A stretch of 38,863 bases of DNA from Chloroflexi bacterium HGW-Chloroflexi-10. Its GTDB lineage: Bacteria > Chloroflexota > Anaerolineae > Anaerolineales > Anaerolineaceae. The translations under genes were made by a program, and so were the position numbers. Positions 31,487 through 38,863 of this stretch are shown here, piece by piece; the first letter of the stretch is position 1, and each line of letters begins with the position of its first letter. The notes under the pieces were generated by a model, which saw only the letters and a list, made by a program, of their open reading frames with translations, was not told the origin of the DNA and did no database searches. The stretch lies in assembly GCA_002840755.1 (NCBI GenBank), contig PHBZ01000049.1, positions 1 through 38,863 of the forward strand, given 5' to 3'.

Positions 31487-32710
31487 ATGCAACATTTTCA
31501 CAGCAAGAAGCTTGGTAATTCCCTTCAGAAATTTTGGCAGGGGACGATCCTTTCTCAAAATTGGAAGGTAATCGGTCTATTAATCATCCTGACCGCCATT
31601 CTCAGTTTTCCCATTTACTATCAGCGGATCACACAGCCGGTAGATAGCGATTATGGTTCGCATATTCGTTTTGCTCAGGAGTTTCTGCAAACTCGCCAAT
31701 TGGAGCCGGCAACCTTATCCCATCCGGTGATGCAGTTTATTTTGGTATTTATGTACTGGGCATCACGCAGCCGGCTTGGTTTATACGCCAGCATGATCGT
31801 TGTTCAGGTTGTTGTGCAGGTGTTAACAGCACTGATTGTATATTTTTGGATTGGCAGAGGTGATAAAAAAAACTGGGATTGGGTACGGGCGTTGGCGGCG
31901 GTCAGTCTGACCTTTGTTGGCCCAATTGTAATCCCGGCGATTTGGGATCAACAATTGTATTACGGCTATATTGGTATGGCAAATTATCATAACCCGACCA
32001 TTCATTTGCTAAAGCCGATTGGGTTGGTCAGTATGATGTTTGCCATTCGGGCATTGGATGGGAAGAAATCAGCGTGGTGGGTAATTTTGTTTTCTGCTCT
32101 GCTCCTGTCTTTTTCCGCGTGGATAAAACCGAATTATGTTATTGCCGTTTTACCGGCACTGGGATTGGCCTGTTTGATTCGCCTCCTGCAAAAACGGCAA
32201 ATGGATTGGAAAATGATTCTGCTCGGTTTCGTTCTGCCCGGGGTGGTCAATTTGTTTTTCCAATGGTTGATTGCTTATTATTATGGCGATCCGGAAGAGG
32301 GTATTATTCTGGCTCCCTTCCAGGTAGAGTCCAGTTTTTCAGATTTACTTCTGCTGAAATTTCTGCTTTCTGCACTTTTTCCTTTGTTAGGATTGTGGAT
32401 CGCACGGAAATACCTGCTCAATAACAGTGCTTTACTGGCTGGTTGGACGATTTTTGTAGTGGGGGTAGTTCAAAATTATGTACTGGCAGAGGGTGGCGAA
32501 CGGCTTTTGCATGGTAATTTCCGCTGGAGTGGCCAGATTGCCTTATTTCTTTTGTTTGCTATACTTTTGCGTTGGCTTTTAAGGGAGAAAATTTTGCCCG
32601 ACCGCACTGTATTGTGGGAGAAAATCAGCGGTTTCGTTGTATATGCTGCGCATCTGGCAGGTGGAGTGGCCTATTATATTTACTGTATGATTTCCATCCA
32701 TTATCGCTGA
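31487..32710 (+). CDS. polytopic membrane protein, possible GT-C glycosyltransferase
   Basis: 407 residues with about ten transmembrane helices. Directly after the first helix lies TQPVDSDYGSHIRFAQEFL (about 60-78). Acidic residues in this first extracytoplasmic loop are typical of GT-C enzymes, which use lipid-linked sugars. Further landmarks are GYIGMANYHNPTIHLLKPIG (about 165-184) and LAEGGERLLHGNFRWSG (about 325-341). No close family is recognised. Its divergent partner at 29981 is similar in size and topology, so the two may act in the same envelope-sugar process; this is inference from arrangement. A terminator follows. Confidence 0.62.
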   Translation: MQHFHSKKLGNSLQKFWQGTILSQNWKVIGLLIILTAILSFPIYYQRITQPVDSDYGSHIRFAQEFLQTRQLEPATLSHPVMQFILVFMYWASRSRLGLYASMIVVQVVVQVLTALIVYFWIGRGDKKNWDWVRALAAVSLTFVGPIVIPAIWDQQLYYGYIGMANYHNPTIHLLKPIGLVSMMFAIRALDGKKSAWWVILFSALLLSFSAWIKPNYVIAVLPALGLACLIRLLQKRQMDWKMILLGFVLPGVVNLFFQWLIAYYYGDPEEGIILAPFQVESSFSDLLLLKFLLSALFPLLGLWIARKYLLNNSALLAGWTIFVVGVVQNYVLAEGGERLLHGNFRWSGQIALFLLFAILLRWLLREKILPDRTVLWEKISGFVVYAAHLAGGVAYYIYCMISIHYR

Positions 32711-32717
32711 CCATAAA

Positions 32718-32747
32718 AAACCCGAATTTTTAGATGGGTTCGGGTTT
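32718..32747. terminator. terminator between membrane-protein and Fpg-like genes
   Basis: AAACCCGAA (32718-32726) pairs with TTCGGGTTT (32739-32747) across 12 nt, 8 bp after the stop on +. The A6 tract upstream makes it usable on the minus strand too. Confidence 0.8.
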
Positions 32748-32772
32748 ATCACTATGGTTGGGGAGTAATGTT

Positions 32773-33594
32773 TTACAGCACCTGACAGGTACTGCATATA
32801 TAAACACTTCCGCCCAAATAGGCCTCTTTTTGGATGAGATTGCCGCATTGTGGGCAAGGTTTACCCGAGGTATTTCTACTCATACGGGTAACATAACTGC
32901 CCGGGTTACCCAGAAGATCATTTTCAACATCTCTGCCGCCTGCCAGCATATCTCGTAGGGTTGTTTTAATGGACTGAAATAACCTGTCTTTTTGTTCCTG
33001 ATTCAACGAGCCGAGTTTTTTCTTGGGATGTAGAGCAGCGTTGTAGAGAATGTCCTGGAGAACTCCATTTCCCAACCCAGGGATGCGCTGGTCGGTGGCC
33101 AGGAAGGCTTTCAGTGAAAGTTTTCCGGAAGAATTGACGACCAATTGTTCAAAGTATTCACGGTCAAAGGCATCAGTGAGAGGTGATGGTTTATCTCTGG
33201 CGGCCAGGTAGTAGGGATTATCATTGGTTCCTTTTGGCAGGCACCACAACCCACCATACATAGCGATAGTAGCACACAGGGCAGACTCATCATTAAAAGT
33301 AATCAACAGTTGATGTTTGGCAGGTTTTTCGTCAGTGGGTGGATAGAAGCGCAAATTGACCCCATCGCAAAAAACGAGTGTCATATCTTCGACTTCAATT
33401 TCCAATTGCCCGGCATAAGCGACTGCGCCCTGGATGGTTTTACCAGACAGTAAGTGATGGTAATTTTGTGGGTCACCTGAGAACCAGGCAAATTTGTGTG
33501 GGCTATGCTGGGCCACTACAGTAGATATTTGTTTTCCAGCGATGGTTTGGTTGATTTGTTGGGCTAGTACAGCCGTTTCGGGAATCTCTAACAT
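32773..33594 (-). CDS. Fpg/Nei-family DNA-repair-like protein lacking the catalytic proline
   Basis: 273 residues. The overall layout is Fpg: N-terminal domain, H2TH DNA-binding motif (RIPGLGNGVLQDILYNAALHP, about 168-188) and a C-terminal zinc finger with Cys247, Cys250, Cys267 and Cys270. The N-terminus reads MLEIPETAVL, whereas active Fpg/Nei starts with the Pro nucleophile (MPELPE). Glu3 and Glu6 are kept but Pro2 is Leu, so classical glycosylase/lyase chemistry is not expected. Many genomes carry such MIE-type relatives, usually annotated Fpg-family. A DNA-binding or altered repair role is possible. It is 11 bp downstream of pgm with its own AAAGGAGAG site and is probably co-transcribed. 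Confidence 0.88.
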   Translation of the reverse strand: MLEIPETAVLAQQINQTIAGKQISTVVAQHSPHKFAWFSGDPQNYHHLLSGKTIQGAVAYAGQLEIEVEDMTLVFCDGVNLRFYPPTDEKPAKHQLLITFNDESALCATIAMYGGLWCLPKGTNDNPYYLAARDKPSPLTDAFDREYFEQLVVNSSGKLSLKAFLATDQRIPGLGNGVLQDILYNAALHPKKKLGSLNQEQKDRLFQSIKTTLRDMLAGGRDVENDLLGNPGSYVTRMSRNTSGKPCPQCGNLIQKEAYLGGSVYICSTCQVL

Positions 33595-33605
33595 ATTACT
33601 CTCCT

Positions 33606-35258
33606 TTATGCAACATTGATGCTGAAAGCATCGCTGACAATTTTTTGAGCTTCGGTTTGGATCATGCGCAGGTGTTCTTCACCGATAAAACTTTCAGCAT
33701 AGATTTTGTAGATGTCTTCGGTCCCGGAAGGGCGCGCAGCAAACCAACCATTTTCGGTGACCACTTTTAACCCACCGATGGGGGCATTGTTGAAGGGCGC
33801 TCGGGTCATTTTTTGCTTAATCGCTTCCCCAGCCAGGGTAGCCGCGCGAACATTGTCCGGGTTCAAATTGCTTAGTATCTTTTTCTGGGTTGTGTCAGCC
33901 GGAGCATCCATGCGCTGGTACACCGGGCTGCCAAATTTTTCAGTGAGATGCTGGTAGATCTGACCGGGATTTTCCCCGGTTTTGGCTAGCATTTCGGCTG
34001 CCAACAGATCCATAATAAATCCATCCTTATCGGTAGTCCAGACGCTGCCATCAAAGCGTAGGAAGGAAGCACCTGCGCTTTCTTCTCCGCCAAAACCAAA
34101 GGAGCCATCCACCAGGCCATCCACGAACCACTTGAAACCCACCGGGACTTCTGCAAGTGTGCGGTTAAGCGCAGCAGCGACCCGGTCGATCATTGAACTG
34201 GATACCAATGTCTTACCGATTCGGGCGTCTGCCGGCCAACCAGGACGATTTTGGAAGAGGTACCAGATGGCGACTGCCAGGTAGTGATTGGGGTTCAATA
34301 ATCCGGAGGTAGGGGTGACGATGCCGTGCCGGTCTACATCCGGATCATTCCCAAATGCGATATCGAAGCGATCTTTCAGGTTGATCAGGCTGGCCATGGC
34401 AAAGGGAGAGGAACAATCCATGCGAATTTTACCGTCATGGTCGACGGTCATGAAGGCGAAGGTCGGGTCGACGGTAGGGTTCACGACCGTGATATCCAGA
34501 CCGTAAACTTCGGCAATCACATCCCAGAAGTAAACTGAAGCGCCGCCCATAGGGTCTACACCGATGTGCAGCCCGGCGTTGGCAATGGCTTGCAGATCAA
34601 TCACGTTTTTCAGGTCATTAACATATGGGGTTATAAAATCGTAGGGCTGGGTTGTTGCAGTTTTGAGGGCCTTTTGCAAGGGAATGCGTAGAACATCTTT
34701 GAGACCGCTGCGCATAATTTCGTTGGCTCGAGCTTGAATAACATTGGTAATCTCAGTGCCGGCCGGCCCACCTGAGGGTGGGTTGTATTTAAAACCACCA
34801 TCCTGCGGGGGGTTGTGCGATGGTGTGATTACAACGCCATCTGCCAGGCCACTTTTTTTGCCGGTATTTGTGGTGAGAATGGCATGCGAAATGACCGGCG
34901 TGGGGGTATAGGTGAGGCCATTCTGATAGCGAACTTCCACAGCATTAGCGCTAAGCACTTCAATGGCGGTCATAAGTGCTGGATCTGACAGTGCATGTGT
35001 ATCTTTACCGAGGAAGAGCGGACCAGTGATCCCATTTTGCTGGCGGTATTCGCAGAGTGCCTGGGTTACTGCGAGGATATGGGCTTCATTGAAGCTGCCA
35101 TCCAGCGACGTGCCACGATGACCGGAGGTGCCAAAGGCGACGCGTTGGTTTGGGTCTTCCGTGTCCGGTTGGTGGGTGTAATAAGTTGAAACCAAACGTG
35201 GAATATCCACCAGAATTTCACGCGGGGCAGGCTTTCCGGCTAATGGGTTGTTGCTCAT
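33606..35258 (-). CDS. pgm: phosphoglucomutase (alpha-D-glucose phosphate-specific)
   Basis: 550 residues from the ATG at 35258, with GAGGAGA 7 nt upstream; an in-frame ATG lies five codons earlier. The four domains of the phosphohexomutase superfamily are visible: RVAFGTSGHRGTS (about 39-51), phosphoserine loop VVITPSHNPPQDGG, metal-binding FGNDPDVDRHG, sugar loop FGGEESAGASF and phosphate-binding RPSGTEDIYKIYAE. It interconverts glucose-1-phosphate and glucose-6-phosphate for glycogen and nucleotide-sugar synthesis. Size and motifs fit the E. coli Pgm type rather than GlmM or ManB. Confidence 0.96.
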   Translation of the reverse strand: MSNNPLAGKPAPREILVDIPRLVSTYYTHQPDTEDPNQRVAFGTSGHRGTSLDGSFNEAHILAVTQALCEYRQQNGITGPLFLGKDTHALSDPALMTAIEVLSANAVEVRYQNGLTYTPTPVISHAILTTNTGKKSGLADGVVITPSHNPPQDGGFKYNPPSGGPAGTEITNVIQARANEIMRSGLKDVLRIPLQKALKTATTQPYDFITPYVNDLKNVIDLQAIANAGLHIGVDPMGGASVYFWDVIAEVYGLDITVVNPTVDPTFAFMTVDHDGKIRMDCSSPFAMASLINLKDRFDIAFGNDPDVDRHGIVTPTSGLLNPNHYLAVAIWYLFQNRPGWPADARIGKTLVSSSMIDRVAAALNRTLAEVPVGFKWFVDGLVDGSFGFGGEESAGASFLRFDGSVWTTDKDGFIMDLLAAEMLAKTGENPGQIYQHLTEKFGSPVYQRMDAPADTTQKKILSNLNPDNVRAATLAGEAIKQKMTRAPFNNAPIGGLKVVTENGWFAARPSGTEDIYKIYAESFIGEEHLRMIQTEAQKIVSDAFSINVA

Positions 35259-35377
35259 AATTAATCTCCTCACAATTGAATGGGGCTGATTTTCAGATTA
35301 ATTATAGACTATCCTGGTCTTTTCGAGGATGAGAATTTACGGGCGATAAAAACAGAAAATGAGATTAGCTTTTTCGT

Positions 35378-36451
35378 TTAATCGCGTGTTTCCAAACCTT
35401 CACGGATAGCATATGCTGATGCACCGGCGCGGGAATTGACATTGATTTTTTCAAAAATGGATTTCAAGTGGCGTTTTACCGTGTTTATTGTTATATACAT
35501 CGCTGTCGCGATTTCTTTATTGCTCATACCCCGGGCAATATGAGCCAACACTTCTGTTTCTCTTTCCGTCAGATTGTCAATTTTAGGGGCGTTTACCTGC
35601 GGTTGTAGGGCAGTTTGAATGAAGGTTTGGCGATCAAAAGACTGTTTTTCCAAGAAGGCAAATACGCTCTGCTCAAGAAACGCCTGGTTAATCAGCGTGG
35701 TGTCGGCTGAACCGCTAACAATGATTGTGGGAATATTGGCCTGGCGGGTTGCGCTTAACAGCAGCATACCGTCCTGGTTCTTTATTGGAGATACCGAACT
35801 GGCCAACGAAATATCAGCTACGGCTAATTTAAAACGTTCGCGTTTGATTAATCCCAGTCCTTCCCCGTAACTGGAGCTTACATATACCTTATAGCCGGCT
35901 TCTATGAGCAAATCGGCTAACAGGCTGCGCCAACCCGCATCATCTTCGACGACCAGGGCCGAACCTTGTGTAGCGGAATGCTGCGGGAAATCGGCTAATT
36001 GCTGCTGGGCCATATCGTCTTGTGGTTTTGACGGATTTGTTTTAAGGTCGGCAGCTTTACCTTTGAGTAATGCCTGGGCAAGTATCTGGCGGAATTCAGC
36101 GCGGCGAAATGTTTCTTTGCGTAAACAGGTATATGCGCCGTATTCCTGTATTACACTCACAGCCAATTCCACGTTGGCATAACCGGTTAATAAAATCGTG
36201 ATGCAAGCCGGAGCGCGCTGTTGGATGGTTTTCAGGATGATCAGGCCATCCTGATTATGATGGTTCTGGCCGGCCAACGATAAATCCACCAGGGCTAACT
36301 GATAGGGAGTTGTATGAATTTTTTCCAGTGCTGCGCTTAGGTGATCAACCACATCCACCGAGAATCCAGAATCCACCAGAATTTCTGTCAGTATACCTTG
36401 CCATGAGGGATCATCTTCGATGATTAATGCCGGGGTTAGTTCCGTTTTCAT
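35378..36451 (-). CDS. response regulator with two REC domains and LuxR-type HTH
   Basis: 357 residues. REC1 (about 7-130) has acidic IEDD (11-14), phosphoacceptor Asp56 in LALVDLSLA and Lys in LRKETF. REC2 (about 160-285) has VEDD, AVADISLA and FLEKQSF. In both, the loop after the Asp is lengthened and ends NQDG, showing an internal duplication. The C-terminal LuxR/NarL helix-turn-helix (about 292-352) reads LTERETEVLAHIARGMSNKEIA, then INTVKRHLKSIFEKINVNSR. Two phosphorylation sites on one transcription factor suggest two inputs or cooperative activation. Its ATG overlaps the kinase stop by 4 nt, so the two are translationally coupled. Confidence 0.93.
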   Translation of the reverse strand: MKTELTPALIIEDDPSWQGILTEILVDSGFSVDVVDHLSAALEKIHTTPYQLALVDLSLAGQNHHNQDGLIILKTIQQRAPACITILLTGYANVELAVSVIQEYGAYTCLRKETFRRAEFRQILAQALLKGKAADLKTNPSKPQDDMAQQQLADFPQHSATQGSALVVEDDAGWRSLLADLLIEAGYKVYVSSSYGEGLGLIKRERFKLAVADISLASSVSPIKNQDGMLLLSATRQANIPTIIVSGSADTTLINQAFLEQSVFAFLEKQSFDRQTFIQTALQPQVNAPKIDNLTERETEVLAHIARGMSNKEIATAMYITINTVKRHLKSIFEKINVNSRAGASAYAIREGLETRD

Positions 36452-38688
36452 GATGGCGATCCCTCTATGGGCAGTTCCAGAATGAAGGATGTCCCGGAGT
36501 GTCCGTCACTTTCCACAATGATCGAACCACCGAAACGGGTCATCAGCGTTTTAACCCACCAGAGACCAAATCCCAGATGACCCTGGTTTCCGACTGCGCG
36601 TGTGCTGTAATTAAATTCAAAGATCCGGTCATGTAGTTCGGGAGGTATCCCCGAGCCGTTATCGTTGACCTGGATGCGCACCAGTTGGCCAACCCGGCTG
36701 CCTTTGACAGTGATCATGCCCTCCCCCTGGAATGCACGGATGGCATTATCCAACAGGTTCTGAAAAACCAGCGGTAGGCGAATAGGGCAGGCATGTACCT
36801 GGGGTAAATCATCCAACCCAACCAGGTTTATTTGAATGTTCGCGGAAATTTGAAGGATATTAAGCGCTTCCTGCACAGATGCCGCAACGCTGACAGCACT
36901 GAATTGAATGGGGCGGAGGTGAAACATGCTGTCCCGCACTACTTCTATAGCTTCGGTGGCACTTTTTCCGATCAGATTGATATTATGGCTAAGGTAAGCA
37001 TCTTCTGCCAGAACAGCCTGGCACTTATCCTGGATGCCTTCCACTCGCACTGGGATAGCGCCAATTTTATTGTTTAGCTGGTGAAGCAAATTGGAGGCAA
37101 TATCACCTATCGCAGCAAAGGCTTCAGTTACCGTGTGTTGTTCCTGAGCTGTCCGCATGGCTTCCTGCCGTGCTGCATCCTGGATGGCGAGAATGGCGTA
37201 TTGTCCAATAAGGCTGAGTATTTTTGTATCCCACTCTGCCTGGTTCAATTCGCGCGTATCCTGCCGGTCCAGATATACACAAAAAGCACCGGCGGGTATT
37301 TGTGGGCTCTGCTGTGGAGCTCCATGCTCATATAGAGGCGTGATAATGGCTCTGCCAAATTCCGGAAGAGGCATGGATATGGTGGGTAATTCGGCATCCG
37401 CAGGTAAGGATACGGTAGTTTCATCATTGGAAATAGCCCTGCCAATTTGGGAATGAAACAGGCTCAACCGATACCCACTTAATTCAGGCATGGAGGCTGC
37501 TTTAATCACCAATTGATCACCTTCTCTAAGCCAGAGTACACTGAAGGGTGCATTTAGCAAATTGCAAGCCTGGTCAATCAACCTTTGGTGGGTTACTGCC
37601 AGGGGTTGAGAGAGTAATGCCTGGGTAAAATCCTGGAGCATATCTAACAAGCGCATTTCCTGAATGACAGTGACCGCCAGCGTAGCGAAAATTTGCAAGA
37701 TATAGCGATCCTGTTTGTCGAAGCCGTTAATTTGAGGGCTTTCCAGATTCAGAATTCCTTCCAGGCGGCCGCTTGCGCCAATTAGCGGCACCAATAATTC
37801 GGAGCGCATTACCATTCCATGATCCAGTGGGTAATAAATACTGTTCCAGGGTTCCACCGTCAGATCCGGGATCATAACTGGTTCACGCCGAATCGCAACC
37901 AATCCGGTTATCGTACCTTCGTTTATGGGCAATGATTCTGTTGCCGGCTGTTTGAGGTTTTCTCCAAAAAACGCCTGGGTGATCAGGTTATTACCGCTTT
38001 TATCCACCAGGCGAAAAATACCGTACTGAGCATCGGTTACTTCCATGGCCATATGGAGTATGACTTCCAAAGTTTCTTTAAGATTCATGCGCGATGTAAG
38101 TAGCATGCCCGCCCGGCGCAACCGGCGTAATTCGCGTTCTTTGCGGGTTTTCTCCTGTTCGGCTAGCTGATACCGGTGAGATGCTGAGAGGGTCAGGGCT
38201 ACCAGGTTAGCAAAACTTTCCAGTATAGACAGGCTGGTTGGATGCCGGTATTCTGGCTGCTTAAAAAATATATAAAATACCCCCAGTGTTTCTTCGGGCA
38301 CCCATAACGGGAAGCATACAGCGCTTTGATACCCCAGGGCGGTGATGGCTGGGTGGATTCCGATTTGCGGATAGTCTACCGAAACGATTGTTTGACGGGT
38401 TTCCAGGGCTGTTGCTCCTAATCCGGTGGAGCGGGGGAGATCGATGGTACTGTTGGGGATTTCACCGGAAGCGAATCGGGAACGGGGATCGAAAGTGCAG
38501 GTGATATTGTCAATTGTATAGATTAATGCAGCCGATTGAGGAAATAGTCCGGTGACACTTTCTACAACCATACGTAAAAGACCCTCCAGACTGGAGGCGC
38601 CTTCATACTCGTGCCTGGTTATCGCCGTGCTTATTTTCCCGAGTTGTTGGATTATTTCTGGAAAGGGAAGTAGTGGTTGAGAATTCAT
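36448..38688 (-). CDS. GAF(x3) sensor histidine kinase
   Basis: 746 residues from the ATG at 38688; the more distal ATG at 38715 lies inside the promoter spacer. Three GAF-like domains cover about 20-185, 190-365 and 370-515. They are followed by a dimerisation helix with LLHQLNNKIGAIPV, where His536 is the candidate phosphorylation site; this resembles the HELNN/HEIKN boxes of NtrB-like kinases, not the SHDLRAPL type. The HATPase domain has FQNLLDNAIRAF, NDNGSGIP, IFEFNYSTR and GHLGFGLWWVK. There is no membrane segment, so signals are probably cytoplasmic small molecules or redox state. It pairs with the overlapping dual-REC regulator. Confidence 0.92.
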   Translation of the reverse strand: MNSQPLLPFPEIIQQLGKISTAITRHEYEGASSLEGLLRMVVESVTGLFPQSAALIYTIDNITCTFDPRSRFASGEIPNSTIDLPRSTGLGATALETRQTIVSVDYPQIGIHPAITALGYQSAVCFPLWVPEETLGVFYIFFKQPEYRHPTSLSILESFANLVALTLSASHRYQLAEQEKTRKERELRRLRRAGMLLTSRMNLKETLEVILHMAMEVTDAQYGIFRLVDKSGNNLITQAFFGENLKQPATESLPINEGTITGLVAIRREPVMIPDLTVEPWNSIYYPLDHGMVMRSELLVPLIGASGRLEGILNLESPQINGFDKQDRYILQIFATLAVTVIQEMRLLDMLQDFTQALLSQPLAVTHQRLIDQACNLLNAPFSVLWLREGDQLVIKAASMPELSGYRLSLFHSQIGRAISNDETTVSLPADAELPTISMPLPEFGRAIITPLYEHGAPQQSPQIPAGAFCVYLDRQDTRELNQAEWDTKILSLIGQYAILAIQDAARQEAMRTAQEQHTVTEAFAAIGDIASNLLHQLNNKIGAIPVRVEGIQDKCQAVLAEDAYLSHNINLIGKSATEAIEVVRDSMFHLRPIQFSAVSVAASVQEALNILQISANIQINLVGLDDLPQVHACPIRLPLVFQNLLDNAIRAFQGEGMITVKGSRVGQLVRIQVNDNGSGIPPELHDRIFEFNYSTRAVGNQGHLGFGLWWVKTLMTRFGGSIIVESDGHSGTSFILELPIEGSPS

Positions 38689-38705
38689 ATCTTTAGAATA
38701 GCAAT

Positions 38706-38735
38706 GATATACCATGTTGCCGAAAAATCCGTCAA
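38706..38735 (-). promoter_or_regulatory. promoter of the GAF kinase-dual REC operon
   Basis: On the minus strand TTGACG (38735-38730), an 18-bp spacer and TATATC (38711-38706) precede the ATG at 38688. A second -10-like TATTCT lies closer to the start, so a second start site is possible. Confidence 0.5.
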
Positions 38736-38863
38736 GTCTTTAGCTGTTTTTGATTCCCACAGTAAATCCCTGGTTGAAGGATTGGTAAAGCTGGCAACAA
38801 TGTTGCGGCGGTGGCAGCCATTCTGATGCTCAGGAGAATTCTGAATTCATCAGCGTACTGCCA

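Noticed and set aside
34806..34811. G6 run inside pgm as another G-loop hairpin
   Set aside because: It lacks complementary flanking arms and is explained by codons for Asn-Pro-Pro in the phosphoserine loop.
38716..38863. Possible start of another gene at the right edge
   Set aside because: Short open frames exist on both strands, but none has a ribosome site or recognisable residues. The stretch nearest the kinase is promoter; the rest is left unannotated.

Overview
This 38.9-kb window looks like a piece of chromosome from an uncultured or environmental Chloroflexota bacterium, most likely of the class Anaerolineae. That placement is inference. It rests on moderate GC content, secreted proteins with a membrane anchor or lipobox followed by a Pro/Thr/Glu-rich linker, many PAS/GAF/HD-GYP sensory proteins, and the mix of housekeeping genes. 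No 16S rRNA gene or universally informative marker was compared. There is no CRISPR array, prophage or intact insertion sequence. The only mobile-element trace is the 3' remnant of an IS66-type transposase at the left edge.

Region by region. 1-1650: IS66 remnant and an anchored C39-like peptidase with TPRs. 1785-9875: a signalling block. A membrane-bound PAS4-GAF-HD-GYP protein on the + strand faces a two-component pair on the - strand: a multi-PAS histidine kinase and a REC-PAS-GAF-GAF-HD-GYP response regulator. The kinase frame is cut by one in-frame TAG inside a PAS domain. 10137-13156: an Rrf2-type Fe-S regulator with two palindromes upstream, then cydAB (cytochrome bd oxidase) and a strong terminator. 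13297-14935: a winged-helix regulator with a membrane-anchored alpha/beta hydrolase. 15022-20655: tRNA-Val(CAC), gyrA, a small membrane protein, birA, an Hsp20 chaperone, an unrecognised acidic protein and tRNA-Arg(CCT). 20375-21853: hairpins whose loops are runs of six G, around a lipoprotein gene. 21911-26093: a YacP-like NYN nuclease, a lamin-tail-domain protein, a DUF1992 protein, then dnaX-ybaB-recR. 26256-32710: membrane and accessory genes (YhhN-like, cytidylate-kinase-like, GNAT-like, PH-domain, two polytopic proteins). 32773-38688: an Fpg-like protein lacking the catalytic proline, phosphoglucomutase, and a second two-component system (dual-REC LuxR regulator plus triple-GAF kinase, overlapping by 4 nt).

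The strongest themes are signal transduction (two kinase/regulator pairs and two HD-GYP c-di-GMP phosphodiesterase candidates, with no GGDEF cyclase in the window), oxygen/redox-responsive respiration (Rrf2-cydAB) and DNA replication/repair (gyrA, dnaX, ybaB, recR, Fpg-like). Several genes have a -10 hexamer only 6-7 nt before the start codon, suggesting leaderless transcription. The items most worth checking are the nonsense-split kinase, the G-loop hairpin family and the natural Leu at the quinolone-resistance position of GyrA. All calls come from reading the sequence; no database search was run.
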